DNA of 64,000 nt from the NCBI RefSeq assembly GCF_947507565.1, contig NC_089190.1, forward strand, positions 2,046,001 through 2,110,000, in the 5' to 3' direction. The position numbers were made by a program, and so were the translations under genes. The notes under the pieces are model-generated. The model ran no database searches, was not told the DNA's origin, and was given only the letters and a program-made list of their open reading frames with translations. Positions 15,314 through 26,859 of this stretch are shown piece by piece. Position 1 is the stretch's first letter. The number at the start of each line of letters is the position of its first letter. Origin of the DNA: Oscarella lobularis. Its lineage: Eukaryota > Porifera > Homoscleromorpha > Homosclerophorida > Oscarellidae.

Positions 15314-16148
15314 TTACCGTTTTCGTTTATTAAAACCCTTACCAGTAGCACCAGGACCCCTAAAAAATAAAAATAAATATTATTTTATATTAGATAGGTA
15401 GGCGTCTCTAACTTTGGGTTTCTTGTATTAGTAGCGTTAGTATTCGAGCTGCTGCTGCTCTGTTTCGCTTTAGATATAGCGTTTGGCTTGTAGAGTCCCT
15501 TGGTAGTGGGTTGCGAAGCGCTGGGACCCATGATTCTCGCTCTACGTGACGTTGCATGGGGGAGAGGGGACTCTCTGTTTATTTTATATGGGTACCTTGC
15601 TTCCGCGTATTCTGCCTCCCTTTCTTCGAGACTTTTTGTGGGTCGTTTTTGTTCTTGGTCGGCTTGCAATGACGATTTCGCTTGATCGGGATTATCCGAT
15701 CGTTTGAGCAGCCGAATCTAATGAGAATTAATTAATAAATATTGAATTAATTAACGAATTAATTAATGAATATTGAATTTTAAGCAAATCTAATTAGAAT
15801 TAATTAAATTTAGGCAAATCTAATTAAAAATTTAATATGGAGTACTGTCATTTTAGGTTTTAATTTTGACCTGATGAACGTTGGGCGTCGATTGGAGCGT
15901 CTCGTCCCACACGAATTCCTGCTTTTCGTCGTTTCTACGCATCGCGAAAAATATTAGACGCGATCTGCGCGTTCGCGCGCGCTATCGACGAACGCGAGAC
16001 ATTTTGCCAGCTCGTTTTCGCGCTCTTCCATTCGTTTTTCCAGCTCCTGGACGAGGAAACGAATTGGAGACATTCGAGTGGTTAGATGCGTACGCACTCC
16101 CGTATCGGCTGCGTCTTCCCAGCTGTCTAGAACGTCCGAATCGTCCAT
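15314..16148 (-). CDS. SZRD1: SZRD1 (SUZ RNA-binding domain protein)
   Basis: A short RNA-binding protein family. Its start MDDSDVLDSWEDAADTG matches vertebrate SZRD1 (MEDEEVAESWEEAADSG). Exons at about 15735-15605 give IRLLKRSDNPDQAKSS and the SUZ-domain core SLEEREAEYAEAR, which in vertebrates is SLAQREAEYAEAR. The SUZ-C end reads ARIMGPSASQPTTKGLYKP and the last exon GPGATGKGFNKRKR with stop at 15316-15314. The splice between the second and third coding exons (about 15960-16020) is uncertain: the most obvious GT..AG pair puts a stop in frame, while an alternative acceptor before QEFVWDETL keeps it open. It is divergent from CTDNEP1, with 79 bp between the two start codons. Confidence 0.88.
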
Positions 16149-16227
16149 AGCACCGTGTTGCAATACGGGACGTGAACCGGTGAACTGCTGCGAAGGGCCC
16201 GGACTAGGAAATCGTCCTTTCGACGCA

Positions 16228-17502
16228 ATGCTCCACGTTTTGCGACGTCTCGTCACGTTCCTACTTCGCATGTGGAGTTTCTTCATCGCAATCATACGAA
16301 TCAACGTTCGAGCGGTAAAGGATCTCCCTTCCGGGGAGACGATTCTCGATTATCGAAGCGTTTTCCCTTTCCAGATCCAATCCTACGAATCGGTGACGTA
16401 TCGAAGCGTTCTCGCGTCGCCGTGGCTCGAAACGAGACTAAGTCGGTTCCCAAAACGAAAAAGAAACGAACGATTTTTAAATTTTCGCATATAAAGAGTC
16501 AGTACCGCGAAAAACTCTCGTTTTGGATCTCGACGAAACGCTCATTCATTCCCACCACGACGGGTAATATTCGATTATTAATTAATTAATTAATTAATTA
16601 ATTAATTACATTTAATTAAAATTGTAATTTTTATTAATAGTTTTAATTTTGCTCGTCAGATGGCCAAACCGAGCTATCCTCCCGATTTTATTCTCAAGGT
16701 GAGATTGATTGAAGCAGGAAGAGTGAATTTCAAAAATTCATTTTTTTTCAGGTTGTTGAGTTGGAAAGACGGGTTGGGGAAATAGAACGCAGGCCGACGC
16801 GCTTTTTCGTTCACAAGAGACCGCACGTCGATTATTTTCTTGACGTTGTACGTTAAAAATTTGAATAATGTTTCTTTTTGAAGAACGTTCTTTAGGTGAG
16901 TCAGTGGTATGATCTTGCCGTTTTTACTGCAAGCGTGGAGGTGAGAAAGTCTCATACTAAATATAATAAATAATCAATAATGATTTTTTTAATTTAATTA
17001 ATAAGGTCTATGGCGCAGCTGTTGCTGACAAACTGGACTCCAATCGAAATGTTCTCAATCGACGATTCTACAGACAGGTAAATATTGAATGAAATAGCTA
17101 CTTTGATCAATGAGGTGGCATCTTGTCTGTAGCATTGCACGACGTCACTACTAACGGGCTTTGCTAAAGATCTGACCAAAGTGTCCAGTGATCTCTCATC
17201 CGTTGTTCTCATAGATAATTCACCAGGAGCCTATAGAGACTATCCAAGTAAGGAAGCACACCCTATAGAGACAGATAGATAGATACTATAGTACAATGAA
17301 GTTATAGGTTATTAATTAATTAATTAATTTCTCCTTTCCCCTAGACAATGCTATCCCCATTGAGTCGTGGATCAGTGATCCTTACGATACATGTCTCCTC
17401 AATATGCTACCCGTACTCGACGCCCTTCGCTTTTGCTACGACGTGCGATCCCTTCTCGGACGCAATTTGCACCAGCACAATCTTTGGCCAAAACCGAAAT
17501 AA
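16228..17502 (+). CDS. CTDNEP1: CTDNEP1/Dullard, nuclear envelope protein serine phosphatase
   Basis: CTDNEP1 is a HAD-type phosphatase of the nuclear envelope/ER that acts on lipin and restrains BMP signalling in animals. The N-terminal hydrophobic helix reads [14 protein letters not shown], resembling the vertebrate membrane-binding segment. The catalytic motif [17 protein letters not shown] is intact (both Asp of DLDET, about 16519-16562). Further exons give [81 protein letters not shown] and [20 protein letters not shown]. It ends [12 protein letters not shown] and stops at 17500-17502. Identity to the family is high over the full length, and the active site supports a working enzyme. Confidence 0.95.
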
Positions 17503-17687
17503 ACATTTTTATTTAATTAGCTAAGTTCGCGGTGAAGTGAACGAGGTGCTGAGTGCGTAAGACGTTTTTCTTTGCGTGTACAGTAGCCGCATGCGTTGAT
17601 CTAACGTTATGTTTGAAACTACTGTACAGGAGTCAGTGGAAAGGCTTTTCTTTCTTCGAGTTAGCGTGCGCAGGGTCGAACCGCGTT

Positions 17688-19652
17688 ATGTCGTCTAGTG
17701 CAGCCGTAAAGGAGCGAGAACTTCTTTACAAGCTTATAATAAGGTAGGGTGGATTGGTTTTTGTGCGTGGAATGCTTTGCCAGTGCGAAAATCTGCAGTC
17801 AACTTCGCTACGATGGTTTCGAAACGGTCGCGACGAATCTCGCGAAATCGATTGCCGGCTCGCTGGCCGCCTGCTCGTCTTCATCCCGTCTTGCTCACTT
17901 AGTCGATCTAGGACTGAAAACGGACGAAGAACGTGAGCAAACGCCGAAGAATTCGTCGATTTATCCGGGCACTTCCGGCGGGGGTCCCTTTTAGAGCAAC
18001 CGACGAGTTTGGGCTTTTTTCCCAAAGCAATGCCGACGAATCTCGATCTCGAATACGGCCGAGACGGCAAGGCGTCCAATTTCGGAATAAATCGCAATGT
18101 CACGGCATTTTCTTTCATCAGACGTTCCGTCCACGTGTCCGACCGCGTGCGACTACGACACAGTGTGCGTTATACCGCACAAGGGCCAATGCACTGCGGC
18201 CGCATTCAGCCCCGACGGCCAACTCGCCGCAACCGGATCCTACGACACATCCGTCAAGGTACACGAAAGATTCGCGTCACTTGATATATGACGTCACTTT
18301 TTAAAAAGATTGTCGACGTCGAGCGAATCGTGACGAAAAGTGATCAGAATGCGATTCACGAAATTTATCCGACAATTCGAACGCTATATGATCACACTGA
18401 GGTTTAATTAATTAATTGATTAAATTAATTAATTTAGAGTATATGGTTTAGGCTGTCACGTGTATTGAATTTCATCCGCTTGCTCCTATCCTAGCAACAG
18501 GCGGCGACGACTGCAAAGTGAAATTTTTTGAATTTTCTAAACCATCTACAAAGAGAGCTTTCAAATCAATCACGGTATACCAGAATTAAATAAATTAGTT
18601 TAATTAAACAACACGTGGTCTGTCTATTTATTAAAGGAAGTTGTACCAGTGCGTTGTATGGCTTTTCATCCGACAGGAGATTATCTCCTAGTGGGAACTG
18701 AGCACCCAACGAGTAGATGATATTTTATTTTTTTATTTATTTATTTATTTATATTTGGTTTGTGTTTAGTTCGTCTTTATGATTTTAATACTCTCACGTG
18801 CTATGTATCTGCCAATCCCAAGGATCAGCACTCGGGTCCCATAACTTCTGTTAGCGATATCGATATTGAATCAATAAGTTTTATAATGAGAAATACTTTA
18901 AGATTCGATACAGTTCCAATGGAAAGATGTACGTGTCGTCAAGCAAGGACGGCACAATCAAACTTTGGGATAGTGTGAGCAATCGTTGCGTGAATACGTA
19001 TCCAAATGCTCATAGCAACATGGAAGTAGGCGTTTCCCTAAGAAAAAATTTTTATTTTTAATTTTTTTATAGGTTTCTTCGGTCACCTTCTCAAGAAATG
19101 GCAAAGCAAGAGGACTAATTATTTTTTCTTAATTAATATATGGGGAAAAACTTTTCTGTGTTATTAGTACTGTCTTTCAAGCGGAAAAGATTCCATAGTC
19201 AATCTGTGGGACATTTCCGGTGGTAAGTAACGTTGTCACGTGTGCATTCCACTTGATTCTTTTTTTTCAGGTCGAATTATCAACACGTACAAGGGAGCCG
19301 TGCAGAGTCACGTGAGATCGCAAGCCGTCTTCAATCACACGGAGGACTACGGTAATAAAAAAAGGATAAAGAAATCAATAAGAAAATAACCCTGTTGTTT
19401 CTCAGTTCTCATGCCTGACGAAAAGACCGTTACTGTCTACTGCTGGAACGCTAGAACAGCAGAAAGCACTCGACCTCTATCGACCGGTAAGCCAATAAAT
19501 AAAAAATATTAATTAATTCAATATATGTATCCATTCCAGCTCATAGCACGGCTATAGGATATTTAGCTCACGCGCCTAACGTTCCCGCTTTTATAACTTG
19601 CAGCGAGGATTATCGAGCACGATTTTGGTATAGCGTACGATCCAACCACTAA
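17688..19652 (+). CDS. CSTF1: CSTF1, cleavage stimulation factor 50 kDa subunit (WD40)
   Basis: CSTF1 is the WD40 subunit of the cleavage stimulation factor that helps 3'-end processing of pre-mRNA. The start exon reads MSSSAAVKERELLYKLII and continues in the next exon as SQLRYDGFETVATNLAKSI, the family's N-terminal dimerisation domain. The WD40 repeats include GQCTAAAFSPDGQLAATGSY, IRTLYDHTEAVTCIEFHP, RCMAFHPTGDYLLVGTEHPT, VRLYDFNTLTCYVSANPKDQ, KDGTIKLWDSVSNRCVNTY and AVFNHTEDYVLMPDEKTV. It ends TCSEDYRARFWYSVRSNH before TAA at 19650-19652, close to the vertebrate ending (DDFRARFWYRRSTTD). Roughly ten introns. It lies just upstream of hedgling in the same direction, 153 bp apart. Confidence 0.94.
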
Positions 19653-19654
19653 AT

Positions 19655-19683
19655 AACCCCCCCGGGGGAACTCCCGGGGGGTT
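19655..19683. other. GC-rich perfect hairpin just after CSTF1
   Basis: Starting 3 bases after the CSTF1 stop, the arm AACCCCCC...GGG pairs with CCCGGGGGGTT around a short AACT-containing loop. It is the most GC-rich local inverted repeat in the window. Its place suggests a role in 3'-UTR folding or transcription termination, which I cannot show. Confidence 0.6.
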
Positions 19684-19805
19684 GGGCGCATGACAATTAG
19701 ATTTCCCGTATAATTTATGCTGAATAATTGTGTGGGCCCTCCCTCGCGGCGATACAGATATAGCTTCTCTTTTGCGCGTGCGATCACTAACAGACAGAGT
19801 CCCCC

Positions 19806-22800
19806 ATGATAAAGGAAAGTATCGTGTTCGTTTTTTTCGTTCCTCTGCTTCGCGGCGCCATTCGTTCGCCGCCGTCCGACGTTTTTTCGCCCGGCGAGCG
19901 CTATCCGAACTCGACCGAGGAAGCGGCGTGCGGCACGATCAAGGACATCGTTCGTCGCAACTCGGCGCGCTTCGTCAATCTCATCGAATTCAATAACGGC
20001 ACGAATATCGACTTCGCGACGAATGAAGCTCGATATATGACGTCACGCATGCGAAGGAAAATGAACGCGCTCGCGCTCGAGGTCGAACGGCGCTGGCCGG
20101 AGACGCAACTGCGCGTTATGCGAACGTGGACGAGTCAAATCGATCCGTCGAAGCCGAGATCGCTTCATTACGAAGGTAAAAAAGCGAAAGCGAAGCAATG
20201 CACGCGTGAAACGAGTTAGTTTCTAAAATAAATTATAATCCGCTCTTCTCCGCTCTTCTATTTGGTTTGGAAATTGCTTCTTGGGTGGGTTTGGGGGGGT
20301 TTGGGTGGGTTTCGATGGGCGGAGGTGGGCGTTGGCTCGAATTTAATCCCGGCGTATTTTCTTTCATCAGGACGCGCGACGAATTTCGTCACGGCCGACG
20401 GCAACTCGTCGCGTCTGGGAATTCTCGCCGGCATGGCGGCGTCGGTCGGCTTCGATTGGATCTACTATCGCCCCGCGACGGTAAACGGGCCCGGCTACAT
20501 TCACGCGAGTGTGATACCGGAAGGTCAGTCGCACCCCCGCCCCCTTTGACAGACGCACCTACGTCATTGATCTCCTTTATGCATGACCTCACTGGCACGT
20601 GATCTATTTATTATTTTATTTTTTTGCGTAGTCTGTCAAGCGGCTCTTGACTTGGCCTTTATTCTCGACGGATCCGGGAGTGTGGGCAGAAATGATTTTC
20701 TTAAAGAAATCGATTTCGTCAAGAACGTTATTGATTTTTTCAACATTGGCTTCAACGCGACCCGCGTCGCCGCCTTTCAATATTCAAGCAGTGTCTATCC
20801 AGCAATCGAGTTGAAGAATTATTTTGACAAGACGGCATTGAAATCAGCTGTGGATCAAATTAATTACCGAGGCGGATCAACTCGAACGCATCTCGCACTA
20901 ACGCGCGCATACACAACAACGTTTACTGTAGCCCAAGGGGCTCGAGATTCAAAAGTGGGCGTGCCCAAGGTTGCTGTATTTCTCACTGACGGAAAATCAA
21001 ACGGAGGTTCGATTGTAACCCCGGCACAGAGGGTCAAGGATGAGGGTATCAATGTATTTTCAATTGGGGTCACGTCAAATGTAAATGTTGACGAATTGAA
21101 TGAAATTGCTTCGGATCCAGACGACGACCACGTGTTCCTTCTGGACTCGTTTAATGACACAGCTGGATTCGTTGATCAAATAAGCGCCGTGTCATGCGAC
21201 GGTAAACGAAAAAATATATAATGATTATATAAATAATAGTTTTCTTGTTTAGAACCGGCTGTCGTCGATCCAGGAGACAACACAACGGCCGAAGTCGGCG
21301 AGGACGATTTCAAATACTTTAAAACTGAATGTGAAGCATTTGGCGACGAGATCACCATTGAACAGCGTGATCTCGAAGGCCGAGTCCACGTGTATGCATC
21401 CGTTTCGGCGAAGAATCCGAGTCCGCTCGATCCGCCGTCGATCGTCGTGCGCAACGAGAGTGATTTGCCTATTCGGACTCTCACCATTCGTCTGCCCAGC
21501 GGATCGATCACGAAACTCATCTACGTCAGCGTTCAGGGACAGAATGCGACGAATCGATTCGTTCTTAATATATGGGATACGTTGTTTAATCGTTCTAACT
21601 ATGATGCGTACGTCGTGGAGAATTCGCGTCCGGGAACGTTTATTTTCAACGTCACGGCCGACTATAGAAGCGGATTCAAGTAAGATAATAAAAAGGAATA
21701 ATAAATTCTATGTATTCTCTTTCCTTTTTAGTTTTCGCTATATGATCATTGAAGGGAATTACGGCAACGCTTTTCAAATTGATCACATGACCGGTCGCAT
21801 AACGACGAGCAAAGCGCTCGATCGCGAATCAATCGAAACGTATCGTCTCTCGATTCTCGCCCAAGACGATCGTCTCTTGTGTCATCGCGGCAAAACTCAA
21901 GTCACCGTCACCGTCAAAGATCTCAACGACAATCTACCCATATTTATTGAGAATGAGTTTCGTCTCAGTGTCGCGGAAAATGAACCGATTGGCACCCAAG
22001 TCGGCGTCGTATCGGCAAATGATCGCGACAAGGGAATCAACGCGACAATTCAATATGAAATTGTTAATTCGTCGAGCGTTCCCTTTACAATTGATCCGAA
22101 TACGGGAGTTGTCTACACAAACGCCGTATTCGATCGCGAAACACTCGACGTCTATGATTTCAAAGTCGTCGCGCGCGACGGCGGCAATTTGGCGAGTCGC
22201 CTCGCCGCCGTCGTCACGGTAACGATAACAGACGTCAACGACAACGCGCCGATTTTCAACGAAACGAACTATGACGTCAACAACTTTGATCCCGTACAAG
22301 AACATTACGTCATCACCGTCCACGCGACCGATCGCGACATCGGTCTCAACGGCGACGTGCGCTACGAAATTGCCATGACGACGAAGGTGGGAGACTTTGA
22401 ATGGCGCGTGCGCATCGTCGCGCGCGATCTCGGCACGCCGTCGCTCTTTTCGACCGTCGAGAGTCGCGTGACGACTCCGTACGCGTGTCACGCCGTTAAT
22501 TTCGTCGTTGACGCCGTGACGGGCGTCGTGAGGGCCGGAAGCGTGTGCCGTCTCGTCGCCGTCGTTCGTCCGACGATTTTGATCGAGGGACGGGGTCCCG
22601 TGAATTTTTCGTGCGAAGCGTCGAATGGAAATGCGAATATATCGGCGTACGGGTGGACGAAGGACGGCGCGACGCTCGTGCCGCCGATTTCAAAGGAGAC
22701 GTTCGCTATTGCGACGTCGAATCGGAACGACGACGGGGGATACGCGTGCTACGTTCTGACGGACTTTGGTCGCATGGATTCGCTTCCGGAACCGCTCACA

Positions 22801-25459
22801 GTTCACTGTAAGTAAAGAGGATTAAATCAATTAATTAATGATTTAATTTTTTATATGTAGATCCTCCCGGAATTATTCTTCATCCTCGAAACGTGAGCGT
22901 TCAGGAAGGCAATCCCGTGACGCTCGTCTGTGCCGCCGACGGAAAGCCCGTCCCAACGATATCCTGGCTCAAAGACGGATTTTCTTTGCCGCCTCAATCC
23001 CAAGCGAATCTGACCCTCCCGGAAGCATTTCAAATCGACGCCGGCGAATATCGATGCTTCGCCGAGAATATCATCGGCTCGGCGACGTCCGATTCCGCTT
23101 ACCTGTTCGTCTACGCCGACGACAGTCTCATTGATATCATAATCGAAGTCGATAATCCGTCGTCGACGGGATCGTGCAACGCTTTTGATTTCAACGATTT
23201 TCAATCGGCTGTTCAGGATACTCTCGAAACGCCAATGTTTGTTGTGGATGTCGACTTGTCTGGCGTTCCCGGAAGCAGTACTCCTCTATGTCCGTTGACG
23301 TCGTGCGAGCCGAATCCTTGCAAGAATTTCGGCGTTTGTCAATTGGACGTCCTGTCGTCGTTCGCGTGTCAATGTGCGCCTGGTTGGCAGGGAGTCACGT
23401 GTGAAGAGGATATTGATGAATGCACGCAAGGTAAATTATTAGAAAACGCGTTGCTAAGCAATACTAGAGTAGACCCTTTATGATTTTACATAGAAACGCG
23501 TTGCTAAGCGATAGGACTTTTTTATGATTTTACATAGAAACGCGTTGCTAAGTGATACTAGATCCTTTTAATGTAGAAACGCATTCCTAAGCGTTTTTCG
23601 TTTTAGATCCTTGCCTTAATGGGGGTACCTGTCGCAATGAGCGTGGCAGTTTTCAGTGTTCCTGTGCTACTGGCTACGAGGGACGGCGCTGCGAGCTCCT
23701 CGTCGACGCGTGCACGCCCGATCCGTGCTTGGACGACGAAGCGTGCGTTTCGTTTTTCAACGGATCGTCGCAGCACGTCTGCGTGCCGTCGTCCGCCGTC
23801 GTCACTGTCGACAAGATCGACGACGCAAACGGCGGCGACGATCAAATCTCAGAGGACGACATCAGTTTTCTTATTACCTTTGGATCAGGTATTAATTAAT
23901 TTATTTTTTTGGAGGGGAGGAGAGGAAATCATCTTTTTTTTTCTCTCTCCAAGGCAACCGTAAGCGTCGAGATTCCGATCCTTCGTGTCAAGTGCGATTT
24001 CTAAACGAAACGACGAATGAGATAAAATTCACGATTATTTGCCCTGACGGCGGCGGCGACGTTCTCCTTCCCGCCGTCGGCGAACAGAGCGACTATTGTC
24101 AGCGTCTCGTCCAACAACCGCTTTTCAAATCCTGTCTAACCGGTTCTGGTCAGCTGTCGGATTCCCAACTGAAGCCAACAAAGTAAGAGAACCAGGACTA
24201 CATAATTTTGACGTCATTGTACTTTTCAGCGTGACGATTCGCTTCTTCTTGCATCCGGAGCGCACTTTCGTCGCTCATTCGGCCGCCTATGGTCTATCTT
24301 TGATTGAGGAGAAATCCCTACGGGAGGTTCTCGCTGAACAGTATGGATACAAAGTCGTCAACGTCCAATCAGGTAATAAGCGAGTCAATCATAACAATAG
24401 AAGTCGTTTCTAGTGTGATTTGCGTGCAGTGTCTACTGAGGGAATTACTGAAGAATCAAGTACGCTTTTTCTCTTTTCTCTTGCAGAGTTTTTCACTCGA
24501 TTTTTCTTTATAGAGGGTCTTAGCTCTGGGGCAGCCGCGGGAGTAGCAATTGCTGTTGTGGCAATTGTCGTCGTTCTTGTCATTATAGTGGTGTGGCGAG
24601 TTCGAAGGTATAGTAGGCACAAAATTGAAATGACACCTTGTTGCAATCTTTTTTTTTCTAGTACACGAGGTGGAGAAGATTTCAATACTACTACGACTAC
24701 TAGTGCCAGCTATTCAAACACCCCAAAGACTCCCGTGAAAGTTCCGTTTACTCCACCAGATGTCGTCATAGTCAACAATTACGCCCAAGACCGTAAAATC
24801 GAAGAGCCAGAACCTTTGTATCAGAACAATGAAATGAGAAAGACATCCCAGGTAAATAGAAATTTTATCAATTAATCAATTAATTAATTGATTAATTGAT
24901 TTTAGGTTCCTTTCCTTGGGGAGGAAAATGGTCAAGTGTTGATGAATCCAACGTATGGCACTGAAATCCAAAAGCCAACTCCTCCCACATTGCCACCCCA
25001 AGAAGGTGACACCAATACCATTCCTCAGAATATCTATCTCACCGAAGAGCCGCTCTACGCCAACGCTGACGATTCTCCTGACGTCGAGGCAAGCCGAAAA
25101 TAAACCCTAATAATAATTTTTAATTAATCAATTATTTGCAGTCGTGGTTTCATGGCTGTATCGATCGCGTCGAAGCCGAACGACGACTCGCCGCGTTCGG
25201 CGTCGAAGGGGCCTTCCTCATTCGAAACTCGTCCAAGGGAGACGGTTACTCGTTCAGCATCTACACGCCCAATAGCGCCAAGCCCATACGCCATCTTCTC
25301 ATTCAAGGTAGAGAAGGGAACTTTACTATAGTTCTGAGCGACGGAACGAGAGCCAATTTCGCATCGCTTGGCGACATTGTTGCTCATTATAAGGAACATG
25401 AGGTGAAGTTTCCTCAGGGGAGAATTATCCTTACTCAGCCGTGCACAAAGTCTTGCTAA
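19806..25459 (+). CDS. Hedgling-type transmembrane protein: Hedge-VWA-cadherin-Ig-EGF-TM-SH2
   Basis: A type I membrane protein of about 1,500 residues. Exon 1 begins with a signal peptide (MIKESIVFVFFVPLL), then the Hedge domain: RNSARFVNLIEFNNGTNIDF, MTSRMRRKMNALALEVERRW, SLHYEG and, in exon 2, FDWIYYRPAT and GYIHASV. A VWA domain follows with an intact MIDAS (DGSGS, later LTDGKS). The cadherin region (21.4-22.45 kb) has DRESIETYRLSILAQD, DLNDN, ENEPIGTQVG and DVNDNAPIF. Two Ig domains (YGWTKDG..YACYV; ISWLKDG..YRCFA) and three EGF-like units precede the membrane helix (AAAGVAIAVVAIVVVLVIIV, about 24530-24595). The cytoplasmic tail has several tyrosines and ends in an SH2 domain from WFHGC at about 25142, with the FLVR equivalent FLIRN, stopping at 25457-25459. 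There is no Hint (autoprocessing) domain, so the Hedge domain should stay tethered. Exon joins in 23.9-24.5 kb are least certain. Confidence 0.92.
23441..23593. repeat. Four-copy tandem motif in a hedgling intron
   Basis: The intron between two EGF exons holds four copies of GAAACGCGTTGCTAAG, starting at about 23442, 23492, 23536 and 23574; the last is diverged (GCATTCCTAAG). Spacing shrinks from 50 to 39 bp, and the units also share TTTATGATTTTACAT. The first copy, GTTGCTAAGCAAT, resembles an RFX X-box. Confidence 0.8.
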
Positions 25460-26171
25460 AGCGGGCTTTACACGAAGATTTTGTGTAGACGGTAACTTGA
25501 CAATTTTCGTTTTAAAAGTAAGGTTTTTTTGTTTTTTGTCGTGTAGTGAGCATTGATCTATTGCTTATCCCGGGCGTGACCATCCATTGCACATGCGCAT
25601 CTGGACTACGACGTCATCGTTCCGTCACTCCGCGTGCAGCGTCTTTCTGCGGTTTCTGGTGCCTGTTTCTCGTTTGCGAGACATCTCGTAGCTGTCGTTG
25701 AAGGTAAGCGTCCTTGCGGAGATCATCTACGATCTTCGGGGCCCCTTTTCGCGAGATTGCGTCACGCGTGGCATAAAAGATTTCCCAGCGCGTATTGCGA
25801 ATCCCTCTGTTCCTTCGTTCCTTTAGCGCGATCGCGCCGTAAGGAGAGCTCTCGGTATACATGCTGAGGCCTCTTTTCGGCGAGGGCCCCCTTTGGGATC
25901 ATCGATCGCGCGATATATCTTGTCGCGTTGTCGTGTTTTTAGCTTCTCTGAGAGAAAGGCGGCTCATCAAAAGAAGACACTTTTGCATGTAGAAGAAAAA
26001 AACTTTTTTGCATGTTTTTTACTGCATGAGTAGTTGCATGGCAAGTGCGTGCGTTTTGCTCTTGATCTTCAGGGTATGGAGACAAGAGCACTCGGTAGTT
26101 TAGCCTTTGCGCGCGTTTTGCACAAAAGCGTGCCTTCTTTTTTTAGAAGGTACGTTTTTCTAGCGCGCTAA

Positions 26172-26218
26172 GCACGCGACGTAAAATGACGTATTCTGCG
26201 TCATTATACGTCGCGTGC
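26172..26218. repeat. Inverted repeat, 20-bp arms, 7-nt loop
   Basis: GCACGCGACGTAAAATGACG pairs with CGTCATTATACGTCGCGTGC at 19 of 20 positions around a 7-base loop. It could be an RNA hairpin or the ends of a very short MITE-like element; no flanking target duplication was obvious. Confidence 0.75.
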
Positions 26219-26424
26219 CATTTCCGCGTAGAAAAGTAGGCGAAACTATGTTCAAATTTTTATTGGAAATATCCCGTATATACAAATAAAAAATTAAACG
26301 TCCTCTCGTCTCCCTTTCTTCCTCCTCCTCCTCCTCTTCTGGTGGTCCCTGGGCCGTCGCTCCTGCGCTGCCGCTTGACCCCCCTAGGAGGCCAAGCGGT
26401 GGGACTGAGACTGCAGTCCCCACA

Positions 26425-26589
26425 GTGAACTTTAACCCAAGTCCACAGGGGGTAGGCACATTAACCTCCAGCCACCAAGGAGGGAGACTTTGCCCAAGTC
26501 CCCAGGGTGAACTTTAACCCAAGTCCACAGGGGGACAGCTGATTAACCTCCGGCTGCCAGGGAGGGAGACTTTAACCCAAGTCCCCAGG
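26425..26589. repeat. 82-bp tandem duplication
   Basis: Two adjacent copies (26425-26506 and 26507-26589) start with GTGAACTTTAACCCAAGTCC and end with CCAAGTCCCCAGG. They differ by a few substitutions and one base of length. Confidence 0.85.
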
Positions 26590-26859
26590 GTGATGTCTTC
26601 GTCTACGTCTTCTTCTTTCTGCATCTAAAATCGTCGGATTGATCGATTCGTTGGGGAGAGGAGAGAACTGAAACGGAAATGAATTAGCGCATTGAATTCC
26701 AATCAAATTCATTGTCTTATTTACCTTGAAAGGCTGAAGGAACACTGTGGAGGAGGAGGGACTTGATTCAAGTGTTCATATCCACCATCTACAAAAATGC
26801 CAATTTCAGCCAAAATTTGAGGTGTGAGGTCAATTTGGCACTGCGAGATCAAATAGGCA

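Noticed and set aside
23441-23593. CRISPR-like repeat spacing
   Set aside because: Eukaryotic intron; repeats are imperfect, spacers are themselves similar, no cas genes.
26160-26459. 99-codon minus-strand frame with a Glu run
   Set aside because: Runs across the hairpin and repeat block, low complexity, no family match.
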